Shown here one piece after another: positions 12,861 to 22,990 of a stretch of DNA of 64,000 nt (position 1 is its first letter; each line of letters starts with the position of its first letter). The stretch is from contig NC_069366.1 of the NCBI RefSeq assembly GCF_021730395.1, forward strand, positions 88,586,501 through 88,650,500, written 5' to 3'. Origin of the DNA: Mercenaria mercenaria. Taxonomy: Eukaryota; Mollusca; Bivalvia; Venerida; Veneridae. Both the position numbers and the translations under genes were made by a program. The notes beneath the pieces were generated by a model, which was not told where the DNA came from, searched no databases, and saw only the letters and a program-made list of their open reading frames with translations.

Positions 12861-13270
12861 TATCTCATACGTATGAGATACAAAGTCATACGTTGGATCC
12901 TTTGCATTATCAAAGGACTTGAATATCTATCCGCCTTGTAAAAGTTGAAGAATACTTTGAACATTATTGGATTTTAAGTAAGCGTCCTGGTGCCAGCAGA
13001 GAAATTTTAATTTGCCCTGCATACGACTTAGTATCTCATATGTATCAATTACTTAAGAACCACAATGAAAATAAGAGTATTGAGCTTATCTTTACTCTTT
13101 TTTGTGTTATCCTTGGCATATAATGTTTCGTGACCTGGCATATTTCAATTTATATTCATACAGATTTGTTTATTGTTTATTGTATGTATATGATAATTTG
13201 CCATGTTATGTTGATACATTATATGTTGAAATAAATCAATCAGTCAATACAAACTCAAATGTACGACTTA
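12861..13270 (+). other. Array edge and probable LINE 3' tail
   Basis: It begins with a small palindrome (TATCTCATACGTATGAGATA). From about 13085 the text, ending TGAAATAAATCAATCAGTCAAT, resembles the AATAAA plus (ATCA)n tail of a CR1-like LINE. No coding sequence is seen. The plus-strand open frame starting at 13102 runs from this into the following minisatellite and is not a gene. Confidence 0.35.
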
Positions 13271-13614
13271 ATAGCTCATATGACTACTTATCTCACATGT
13301 ATGTCTATGTATCTCACATGTACGTCTATGTATGTCTATGTATCTCACATGTATGTCTATGTATCTCACATGTATGTCTATGTATCTCATATGTATGTCT
13401 ATGTATGTCTATGTATCACACATGTATGTCTATGTATCTCACATGTATGTCTATGTATCTCACATGTATGTCTATGTATGTCTATGTATCTCACATATAT
13501 GTCTATGTATCTCACATGTATGTCTATGTATGTCTATGTATCTCACATGTATGTCTATGTATCTCACATGTATGTCTATGTATCTCACATGTATGTCTAT
13601 GTATCTCATATGCA
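13271..13614 (+). repeat. 21-bp minisatellite
   Basis: TATGTATCTCACATGTATGTC repeats with a 21-bp period (some units shortened to 12 bp). As 21 is divisible by three, all three forward frames stay open and read MYVYVSH-type repeats; these are not proteins. The unit is related to the 5' part of the 35-bp satellite and to the 14770-15950 array. Confidence 0.92.
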
Positions 13615-13659
13615 TGACTAAGTAGGCCTATCTCTTATGTGTTAACAAGTATTCCATGT

Positions 13660-14755
13660 CATAATATTGTACCTTTTGTAGTTGAGTACAACACATCTCT
13701 TCCTAATATTGGCAACGTTATTAACAAATACTGGGATTTACTTCAGTTGTCAGATAATCCAGATGTTAAAATGTGACATTCGTGTAACCCTACCATGGCT
13801 TTTAAACGTTCTAAGAATTTAAAGGACATTCTAGTAAAAACTAACTTTAAGATGTTGTCTGGTGTTAATTTTACTTCGTCTAAATGTAATCGTTCAAGAT
13901 GTTCGCATTGTTTTTACATTACTGAAAGTGATAGTTTTAATAGTTCTCAGTGTAAGAGAACTTTCAAACTTAAGAATAATGCAACTTGTAAAACTTCAGA
14001 TGTTATATATTTAATAACATGTAAAAAGTGTTGTATGCAATATGTAGGCCAAACAAACCAGCAAGTTTCAAGGCGTATGAATAAACATCGTTTTGATATT
14101 ACAAGTTTTATGGATCCTGCATTTTCTAGTCATGTAGCAACTCATTTCAATCAAGATGGCCATAGCTTAAATGACTTTAGCTTTATGCCTATTGATGTTA
14201 TCCATGATGATATGAGGAGGCTTCTTAAAGAAACTTACTGGATTCATAACCTGGATACTATTTTTCCAAAAGGGATGAAATTCAAAAGTAATGTATAATT
14301 TTTCGTAAGTCTCTTCATTCATCTGTAAGGCAACACCATACTGTGGTTTTCTTAATGTCAGTAAGTACAGTTATTACTGGTATTTTCTTTCTTCTTTTTT
14401 TTGTCTATAACACAATTTACCCAGTGATTTCGTATCTTTGTGATCCTGTCCTTATTGTTATTATTATTATTAACATTATTATTTTAAATAATGTTTATAA
14501 TCTTATTATGTATTAAGTAAAACCACTATTAATTTTTGTCACAATATACTTCAGTACTTTAGATATATACATTATGTAGCCTATGGTACATTGTAATTTT
14601 TACGCCAAAATGTTTGTAACGTAACGTCATCTTTTATGACGTCATATATTCATGACGTTGTTTATTTCATATTTGTTGACTTCCTGATGAAGACAAAATA
14701 AATTATCGGAACGTCGAATAAAAAGTGGAAATTGCCGTGTAATTCTCCTGTTCTT
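13660..14755 (+). mobile_element. 5'-truncated Penelope-like element (GIY-YIG end)
   Basis: The frame from 13660 to 14298 encodes the C-terminal part of a Penelope-like retroelement protein. It starts in the linker after the reverse transcriptase (FVVEYNTSLPNIGNVINKYW), then AFKRSKNLKDILV, a Cys/His cluster (CNRSRCSHC), then the GIY-YIG nuclease core: VIYLITCKKC, MQYVGQTNQQVSRRMNKHR, HFNQDGHS, RRLLKETYWIHNL. The reverse transcriptase itself is absent and the frame is interrupted, so the copy is dead. It is flanked by a perfect 14-bp direct repeat, CAAGTATTCCATGT (13646-13659 and 14756-14769), taken as the target-site duplication. The 3' UTR is AT-rich. It sits between two satellite arrays. 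Confidence 0.88.
14680..14722 (+). ncRNA. Possible hammerhead ribozyme remnant
   Basis: Near the 3' end of the Penelope-like element, CTGATGA (14684-14690) is followed 19 bp later by GGAAC and GTCGAATAAA. Penelope-like elements are known to carry hammerhead ribozymes with CTGATGA and GAAA cores. Here the second core reads GGAA rather than GAAA and stem II is not convincing, so it may be inactive or a chance match. Confidence 0.3.
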
Positions 14756-14769
14756 CAAGTATTCCATGT

Positions 14770-15950
14770 ACAAATACGTAGTATTTCATACGTATGACTT
14801 AGTATATCATATATACGACTAAATATCTCATATGTAGATCTACAAGTTACTAATTTATATGTACGATTTAGTTGTACATATGTACGATTTAATTTCTCTT
14901 ATATCTCATACATACGATTTACATATTACTAACGAACTCATACTTATAGCTAAGAAACTCTAACGTGTGATTAAGAATCTCATATCTACGACTTATTTAC
15001 TCATATGTACGACTTCATGACTCATATGTATGACAAATAAACTCATATGTATGATTTAGTTTCTGTTATGTATGACTTAATATCTCATACATACGATTTA
15101 CATATTATTTACTAACTCATAGTTATAGCTAAGAAACTCTAACGTGTGATCAGAATCTTATATCTACGACTTATTTACTCATATGTACGACTTCATAACT
15201 CATATTATAACAAATAAACTCATATGTATGATTTAGGTTCTCTTATGTATGACTTAATATCTCTTACATACGATTTACATATCATTTACTAACTCATACT
15301 TATAGCTAAGAAACTCTAACGTGTGATTAAGAAACTCATAACTACGTCTTACTTACTCATATGTACGACTTCATAACTCATATGTATGACAAAAAAAAAC
15401 CCATATGTATGATTTAGTCTCTCTTATGTATAACTTAATATCTCATACATACGATTTACATATTATTTACTAACTTATACTTATAGCTTAGAAACTCCAA
15501 CGTGTGATTAAGAATCTCATATCTACGACTTACTTACTCATATGTGCGACTTCATAACTCATATGTATGACAAATAAACTCATATGTATGATTTAGTCTC
15601 TCTTATGTATAACTTAATATCTCATACATACGATTTACATATTATTTACTAACTCATACTTATAGCTAAGAAACTCCAACGTGTGATTAAGAATCTCATA
15701 TCTACGACTTACTTATTCATATGTACGACTTCATAACTCATATGTATGGCAAATAAACTCATACGTATGACTAACTAACTCAAAGTAAGACTAAGTAACT
15801 CATATGTATGACTTTATTACTTATACATACGACTTATTGTCTCATATGTATGACTTTATTACTTATACATACGACTTATTGTCTCATATGTATGACTAAG
15901 TATCTTATACGTACAGCGTACTTACTCATATGTATAACTTAGCAACACAT
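14770..15950 (+). repeat. Higher-order repeat, about 179 bp, of 21-bp units
   Basis: A landmark, GTGTGATTAAGAATCTCATA, recurs at 14965, 15144, 15321, 15502 and 15681, spaced 177-181 bp apart. Within each block are mostly 21-bp subunits such as ACTCATATGTACGACTTCATA and TCTCATACATACGATTTACAT. From about 15760 simple 21-bp units continue (ACTCATATGTATGACTTTATT and variants). The shared core is CTCATATGTAYGACTTA. Confidence 0.88.
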
Positions 15951-16061
15951 ACAGGAGTGGAATAAACATTTGAATTTATTTATAAAATTCTATTAAATTG
16001 AAAATAATTAAAATAGAAAAATGTTCGTGACGTATTGTTGATATGTTTTAAGGGATGAAAA

Positions 16062-16430
16062 TGTAACAGACTAAAATACTTCAGCCCTGACCAGGAAATT
16101 TTACCCGGGACCGCTCACACCTAAAGCGGACCACGTCGCTATAAAAGCTAGCTCAATAGCAAGTAAGTATAAGTGCACCCTTATACTCTACCCTACTACA
16201 TACACCCCCTCCATTTTAGAATTTGTCCTCGAATTCCAGGAGTTTGAACCTCAGTGGGACGTTCCAAGGTTTCCATTCATATCTACTTTTGAGTTATTTA
16301 CGTTGGGCACCGAATGTAACAGACTGAACATACTTCAGCCCTGACCGGAAATCAATCCCGGGACCTCTCACACCTAAGGTGGACACTCTACCACATCGCT
16401 GTAAAAGCTAGCTCAATAGCAAGTAATTAT
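16062..16430 (-). repeat. Two direct copies of a tRNA-like repeat
   Basis: Segments 16062-16165 and 16314-16426 share TGTAACAGACT, ACTTCAGCCCTGACC and AAAGCTAGCTCAATAGCAAG. Read on the minus strand each resembles a tRNA: an A-box-like GTGGTAGAGTGTCCAC, the text CCTTAGGTG at the anticodon arm, and a B-box-like GGTCCCGGGATTGATTTCC. The spacer is about 150 bp. This could be a tRNA-derived SINE with two heads, or direct-repeat ends of a small element. The tRNA folds are damaged, so neither is a functional tRNA. Confidence 0.6.
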
Positions 16431-16788
16431 GATAATAGATCCAGTAATTTATTCTACGTACATGAAATTGACAAAATTGAAGTAAACACCAGGACACTTT
16501 TTAAATGTCTGTGTTTTTACAGATTCTTGGGGAACATGTCAGAACTAAATAAAAATCAAAGAAAAGCAGGGATCTTGTTTTTTGATTCCATAAAATTTCT
16601 ACAAATTGTATGAGGTAAAATGATTTTTTTCAAAGATTTCAATTTCATATTAATTGTACGAACAAGTTATTGTCCGTAAGTACTGACCTGGCACTCATGA
16701 ATATTCCGTATATTTCTGTAAATTTATTTTCGGTGTCTGAACCTAAATAGCGATATAACTATTGCATATATATATTTCTTAACAAGTG

Positions 16789-16853
16789 CAGGTAGCTGTG
16801 CGGACAAAAGCGTTTAGCTGTCAATCTCGGGTTGTGGGTTCGGGTCTTACGTC
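16789..16853 (+). repeat. tRNA-derived SINE head
   Basis: An A-box-like TAGCTGTGCGG, then AAGCGTTTAGCTGTCAATCT and a B-box-like GTGGGTTCGGGTCTTAC lie in tRNA order and spacing, followed by GTCTGGCCAAATC and AT-rich text. The arms do not all pair, so I call it a SINE head, not a tRNA gene. Confidence 0.6.
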
Positions 16854-17144
16854 TGGCCAAATCATCTTTTTTCTCCAAATTTTATATGCAACTTACCATT
16901 TATCTGATTAAACTTATCATGATTTTTATGGTTCCTTTATTGAAAGGTATCAAAACGTTGTAGAAAAAGTCGAATAAAAATTGTTTTAAATGTACCTTTG
17001 ATAAAAAGAAAAATTGTTTGTCCCCAGCGTTTCAAGAAAATAAATTTTGCAGGAGAAAATAATTAAAATTCATGAAATATGGTACATAAAATAATGTAAG
17101 AATAAAAGCAGTATCGATAACATCACATAAAAATTATATAAGGT

Positions 17145-17212
17145 GATTTCGAACTCGTGGTAACGTGCGTGGAAGTCAGACACCTTACCACTACACCACA
17201 GTGTCATCGTCT
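17145..17212 (-). repeat. tRNA-derived SINE head (Gly-like)
   Basis: On the minus strand, TGGTGTAGTGGTAAGGTGTC, then GACTTCCACGCACG and GAGTTCGAAATCACC follow tRNA order. The TTCCACG anticodon-arm text resembles tRNA-Gly(TCC). The acceptor stem does not close well. Confidence 0.5.
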
Positions 17213-17259
17213 AACTGTATAGGTTACTTTAGTAATACAGGTATTTTCAGATTACAAAC

Positions 17260-17494
17260 GAGCCGCACCATGAGAAAACCAACATAGTGTATTTGCGACC
17301 AGCATGGATCCAGACCAGCCTGCGCATCCGCGCAATCTGGTCAGGATCCATACTGTTCGCTTTCAAAGCCTATTGCAATTAGAGAAACCGTTAGCGAATA
17401 GCATGGATCCTGACAAGACTGCGCGGATGCGCAGGCTGGTCTGGATCCATGCTGGTCGCAAATGCACTATGTTGGTTTTCTCATGGTGCGGCTC
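17260..17494. repeat. Near-perfect palindromic element, 235 bp
   Basis: It starts GAGCCGCACCATGAGAAAAC and ends with the exact inverse (TTTTCTCATGGTGCGGCTC). The arms also contain inverted GCGACCAGCATGGATCC, GCGCATCCGCGCA and AGGATCCATACTGTTCGCTTT. It is a non-autonomous foldback-like MITE family common in bivalves; other copies are at 18246-18468, 4989-5117 and 7302-7332. Short open frames in it are spurious. Confidence 0.9.
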
Positions 17495-18245
17495 AAATAT
17501 TGCGTAAATAAACGAAGACGTCCGATAATATTGGCGAAGATTAATGAGTGCCATGTCAATACTTGCGGACATACCTTGCATGGAAAAACATGTTTTAACT
17601 TGATACCAACAGTTTTTAAGGATTTATGGCATTTTCAGTAATATATTTCAACGCGTTTAATTTCTTCTAAAAGTAATTTTAACGTTACAATATTTTTTTA
17701 AAATATCTCGATTTTTATGCCTTATCAGATTTCTTCAGCAAAATTGTAATAATGAAAAAAGTCCATTTACCCTGCAATGGGCCAAGTTTCAATTTAACCA
17801 AGGGATTCCTGCCATGATCATTATTTTTCAATGATAGTGTCAATTCCATATTAAAAGTTTAAATTACCTCTACGAAACCAAAACCATTTTAACTTGATAC
17901 AAACTGTTTTCGAGGGCTTATAGTATTTTCAGTAATACATTTGGAAGAATAAATCATTAAATAATTGCTATCGCGACATAATTTTCAAACAGTTTTCCTA
18001 CATGAGTTTGATTTATTCAGATTTATTTCATTTTCTATTTCTTTCGAGTTCGCAAAACAAATTTGGCTCGAGACAGAATACAGCAGAACATAAGAACAAA
18101 AATGCGTTAAAATTTAGCAATTAGCACTAACACGGGCGACTTTGTTCATTAGACTGTTTTCTACAAATATACAAAGTTATTTGCTTTCTTTTAACGGTGA
18201 TTTTGAACAGCATTATAAATTTAAGTTCCGCCGGCAACATAAAAT
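17495..18245. other. No feature seen
   Basis: AT-rich. The phrase AACTTGATACNAAC...TTT occurs twice (17598 and 17891) in loosely repeated context. No gene recognised. Confidence 0.4.
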
Positions 18246-18468
18246 GAGCCGCGCCATGAGAAAACCAACATTGTGCATTTGCGACCAGCATTGATCCACA
18301 CCAGCGCAGTCTGGTCAGGATCCATGCTGTTCGCTAACGGTTTCTCTGATTGCAACAGACTTTGAAAGCGAACAGCATGGGTCCTGACAAGACTGCGCGG
18401 ATGCGCAGGCTGGTCTAGATCCATGCTGGTCACAAATGCACTATGTTGGTTTTCTCATGGCGCGGCTC
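18246..18468. repeat. Second copy of the GAGCCGCG palindromic element
   Basis: The ends GAGCCGCGCCATGAGAAAAC and GTTTTCTCATGGCGCGGCTC are exact inverses. AAAT flanks both sides and may be the target duplication. The frame on the minus strand here is spurious. Confidence 0.88.
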
Positions 18469-19142
18469 AAATGAGCTATTTATTGAACAAACAGCTAAGC
18501 AATCTAACAACGTGGTTCAATGCAACTGCAAATACTCCTGAACGATTTCAGTTTTATCAGTAGCACTATATTCAATTTTCTGACACAAGAAAAATGCCCA
18601 AAATTAAGATTTTGCATAGATTTTACTTGTCTTCGTCGGCACATAATGCAGATATTTAAGAAATAATTTATAGCAAAACCATGTTTTAACACTATTTATA
18701 GGTTACAACACACTAACTAGCTGTTTTTCTTTATTCTATATAAATTTGGCATATTTCCAATGGCTGCACCATTTCTTCTGTAAAATATTGTCAGTGCTGA
18801 ATAAAACTCAAAAGAAAACTGTAGAGGGGGGGGGGGGGGTCATGTTTGATGCAAGAAAAATCATTTTTCAGCCAAACACACAAACTGTAAAATCAGCTAA
18901 AAATGAGACCCCAAATTGTAGTGGTGGTGTTTGATCTAAGTTTCCATGACAAATTCTGTCATGTCATTATTTCATTATGAAAATGCTACCGACATGTCAA
19001 GCATAGATCTATCATGTGATTTCAGCAAGAAAGAAAATAGCTCTACAGAGCAAATAACTGGCGACTAATTGAATCCGCCATTATGCGACTACCTTGTTTT
19101 CGCGCCATTTTCCTATTTAGTGTCTGTATGCATATACACAAT
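18469..19142. other. Non-coding with a G14 run
   Basis: A run of 14 G (18826-18839) could form a quadruplex. No gene seen. Confidence 0.5.
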
Positions 19143-19222
19143 GAGCGGTTGTACGTCGGGCGTAAAAAATCCACGAGGGCGCAGTCCGAGTGAAATTATT
19201 TCGAACGACGTATAACCGCCAG
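19143..19222. repeat. Imperfect inverted repeat
   Basis: GCGGTTGTACGTCG on the left is matched by CGACGTATAACCGC on the right, with about 50 bp between. It is probably the core of a small palindromic element. Confidence 0.5.
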
Positions 19223-19369
19223 AGTGTATAAATAATGTTTAAGTAATGTAAAACACGGTTTTGCTATAAATTATTTCGATTCTAATATGTGATTTTTTTT
19301 TATTATAAAATTTAGATCAAATGTGATAAAATTGTTTCTTCGCGCATAGATGGCGCCAAATGGTATGTT

Positions 19370-20540
19370 TAGGCAGATCACTATGAAATGAAATGTAAGC
19401 CTCCACTGGTCTAGTCATAAATAGTTCCATTTTTCACTCTGCCGAGTTTCAATATGTATGTGTAATATGCTGTCGAAATCGGCATGTTCCTATATAGTAA
19501 ATTCGCGGGTTGTATTTAACGTACTGTAGTTTTATATATTATATAAAAGTTACCACCCCCTTTTCTTTTTGATTTCTAAAGTAGCGATATAGTTCTTAAT
19601 GGGAATAGAAGTCTCTGAAAATCTGATATGCCGGAAAATGTCGAAAACCGTTATAAAGTTAGTGGATTTTATGTGAAATAAAAATAGCCGGATTTAGTGG
19701 TGCCCAGCCTATAAACTACACGTATTGTTTGCCAAACTCCTCGAAAATCAATGAAAAAAAAACATTCATATATTTTAAATGATGTAAAATGGCGATAAAT
19801 GGCTGAAAACCCTTAAAGGACCTTGTATGATAAGGGGGCAAAAACTGTGCCTTATCATACATGGTCCTTTCTTGTATTCTTGAAATTTAGACCCAATTTT
19901 CAATCAGTTGGTCCTATTTTGTTCGATTTTATGACCTAGTAAGTGCCTTTTCTCACATTTTAGCACTGCCAATTTTATGTCTAAATGTTATTGAAATTAG
20001 CATGTTCCTGATTGAATAAGCAAACATCTTAACGATTAAATGGATCTTGAATCAAAATTGCATAAATAACGTTATAAAGTTTGAGATATTGCTGACACAA
20101 GGCTAAAATTCACGCATGCTTTTTGAATGGGAGTGACCTGTAATAAATGCTCATTTCTCTTGACTTTCTCAATATTTTGCAACGAAACTAGACAGATCAT
20201 TGTGAAATAGGTTTGAGAATGAATGCTAATTCTGGAAAATTCCAAACAAAACATTTTTATAGGCAGATCACTACCAATAAAATGTAAGCCTGCGCTGGTC
20301 TAGTCACAAGTAGTCCAAATATAGATAGTGCTAATCTTTCTCCCTTTCCTCGTGCCTTTTTTCAATAGCTTCGTGTTTTCTTTTACTCTACCGCATTTCA
20401 GTATGTTTATTGAATATTCTATCGAAATCGACATATTCCTATCGCATGCTAGGTTAAAATGGCGGCATAAGAATAAATTGAAAGGAGCGAAAAGGAGTAA
20501 ATTCAGCGGGTTTTATTAAACGAACTGTAGTTCTCTTTGG
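19370..20540 (+). repeat. Two diverged direct copies, 888 bp apart
   Basis: TAGGCAGATCACTA, AAATGTAAGCCT, CTGGTCTAGTCA, CTCTNCCG.GTTTCA, TCGAAATCG.CAT.TTCCTA and CGGGTT..ATT.AAC occur in this order at 19370-19540 and again at 20258-20540. The second copy carries extra bases in its middle. It is a dispersed repeat or old local duplication with no coding content. Confidence 0.6.
19815..19870. repeat. Hairpin with 20-bp stem
   Basis: AAAGGACCTTGTATGATAAG and CTTATCATACATGGTCCTTT pair with one mismatch around a 16-base loop. It lies between the two copies of the preceding direct repeat. No function is assigned. Confidence 0.75.
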
Positions 20541-21394
20541 ACTCGGTCGCAAACATTCCCGCGGACTTCTGCAGACGTTAATATATAAAAAAAACGTATG
20601 TTATCCCTACATAAGTACTTACCCTACTATGCACCTTCAAAAATATTAAGAATAAAAGCAATCTAAAAGCAAAGTATATGCATCTCAGAGAAATAGATTT
20701 TTTTTTAATCTGACCTGAAGTCAGGTTTTTTTCATTGATCTTAGAGCTATAATATCTAAGTTATCTCGGAGCTATAACATCAATTTTTCAATATGATGAA
20801 ACAAAATTATTTGTTCAAGCAAATCGAGTCAGATTTTTTCTTCATAAAAATCCAAGCCCTCCCAAGAATATCAAATGGTCGGTCCCTATGTTATAGTATG
20901 GCTGCACCGCACTCCGACTTCGTGTATTTCGAAATTCTTAACATGTGGCATGTTTTATCTGTATTGTTGAAGTTGTGTAGAAGTGATATTTTCGGTGTCA
21001 AAACAATAATAACAATTAAACCTGCCCTTTGCCTTATATATCTTGTTTAACCTGTTTAAGTCATGCATAAGACCAGACCAGGAGGAGGCTTGTCACGACA
21101 TATCATGTCATGTTTGTTGAAATAAATGTTCTAAACGTGACAATTTCAATAGTTAAATTGCAGAAATTAATTTATGTACAACAGTGAAATCATATTGTTG
21201 CCCATAAATTGCAATATATTTTTACAGTTTAGATTTTAGTTAATATAAACATTTCAATTTTATTATCCAAAATAAAGTGTTTTAACCTATTTCAAAAATT
21301 ACAGTTCGAAAAATTTATGTCATATGTACCATTCATATGTACCATATAGATAAATGAAGAATACGGAAGAGCATTAGTGCCAGGTGTGTTTTTA
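20541..21394. other. No feature seen
   Basis: No gene recognised; the 85-codon frame at 20793-21050 has no known domain and AT-rich composition. Confidence 0.4.
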
Positions 21395-21480
21395 TTAACT
21401 CGAAAATTCGAGATACTAACTAGAAATTTCGACTTGTTAACTCAAAATTTCGACTTACTTAACTCGAAATTTCGAGTTAG
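21395..21480. repeat. Short palindromic units (AACTCGAAATTTCGAGTT)
   Basis: Four imperfect units built on AACTCGAAATTTCGAGTT follow one another. Confidence 0.7.
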
Positions 21481-21544
21481 AGTTAGTCTCCAAAATCTGA
21501 CAGAATAGAAAAAAAAACTTTAAACGACTTCAGGTCCTGTCCCA

Positions 21545-22070
21545 AATTTTAGGGGCCGCTCGAGCTAAAAAATAGAAATATCTTGAAACAACTCCGTCTC
21601 ATGAACCGCTTGATAGATGTTTATCAAACTTGGTCTGTAGCATCATTGTAAGGTAAAAAGTAAAAGTAAAGAGTAAATTTCCCGGAAGCACATAGCACCC
21701 AAAACACAGTCATAGAGCCATGCATCGCAAAGTAGGCCCAAAACAAAAAGAAATTGTAACGGAAAACGTTAGCAGACGGGATTATGCAATGTTGTACTTG
21801 TGACCCCCCTTTAGGGTCACAAGAGCTAAAAAATAGAAAATATTTTAACGGCTTTTGTACTGCTCGATGGGTCTTCGTTACACTTGGTCTGTTTCACAAT
21901 TATAAGGACAGCTACCAGATTCGTCAAAGTAGGGGTGATTGAGTGTCAGAGCTAACAAAAAACCTTTATGCGACTTCTTCCCATGAACCGCTTATTAACC
22001 AATCTTAATCAAACTTCCTCTGTGTAATCATCGTAAGGCTTCTCCTATTTTTTATCAAGTAGGGATCAAG
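21545..22070 (+). repeat. Degenerate tandem repeat, three units
   Basis: GAGCTAA.AAAATAGAAA, CTCATGAACCGCTT, ATCAAACTTGGTCTGT and CAT.GTAAGG recur in that order three times (starting near 21560, 21822 and 21948). It belongs to a dispersed bivalve repeat type. Non-coding. Confidence 0.55.
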
Positions 22071-22772
22071 TAGGGATAGTTTGCCAATTTTAGGAGACGT
22101 TTATTAGTATACTGTTTTTATTTTTGGGGGGTAAAAGCGGACCTCCAGATCTATTGAATGCACGTGTGTACTGTAAAATTGACATACTTCAGATAGGCTA
22201 ATTTAATATTAGTATTGATTCGCAAGGTAGAATATTGCGATGTATGGCCATCTGGCGCAATCTATAAGACTACCTACTAGAATAACTATCAGATAAATTT
22301 CGCGGGTATTCATTTTCGCTAATGCAGTCCGTTACCAAATTAAGCGAAAATAAGTCCCTCGGCAAAATTGATACAGTTACAGTAACAAGTGGTAGACTGT
22401 GACGAAACTCGATGCGATGCATTCACACGGTATATACAATATAATATACTGATATACTATCACCTCTGTTAAGACAATGATTTCGTTTCATGGTCATCGT
22501 TTTTTGCTTACAATAAATTCTAAACCATGATGCAACAGCGTGTTTATACCATCTTGACATAGCTGATAAAACGTACACACTGATAACCAAATAAGCCGAG
22601 CAAGTATTAAACAGTCAAACTGCGTTTGCTCGAACTCGGATCATTCGAACACCACCTTTCGCTCAATCTCTTCGTAAAGTCCTGACCAAATCCCTGTATA
22701 GAGCATTTTGTTCGATGGCTCGGCCTACCGATAACTCGCACAAAATTTGCTGGTCCCGTCGAATTCAAGTGA
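22071..22772. other. No feature seen
   Basis: No coding region or repeat recognised. Confidence 0.4.
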
Positions 22773-22990
22773 ATGAAGTTCTATGACGTACCGTTTGGGT
22801 CAAAAGTCTGAAATCGCTCGAGCGATACCATGATACACGGTTAGCGTGTAAATTTACACGCTTACCGTGTATTTCAATTGGTAGATCTATAAAAGTACAC
22901 GCTCACCGTGTATTTTTACGCGTTTACCGGGTAAAATATACGCTTAGCGTACAAATTTATACGCTTAGCGCGTATCGCTCGCTTGAGTTA

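Noticed and set aside
13102-13625. Three overlapping forward open frames of 97-171 codons (MYVYVSH repeats)
   Set aside because: They stay open only because the minisatellite has a 21-bp period; all three frames read the same pattern and there is no gene-like composition.
16062-16426. Direct repeats as long terminal repeats of a small LTR element
   Set aside because: No primer-binding site, polypurine tract or coding remnant is visible between them, and the minus strand reads as a tRNA-like head.
16789-17212. Functional tRNA genes
   Set aside because: A and B boxes are recognisable, but acceptor and anticodon stems do not pair fully and the flanks look like SINE bodies.
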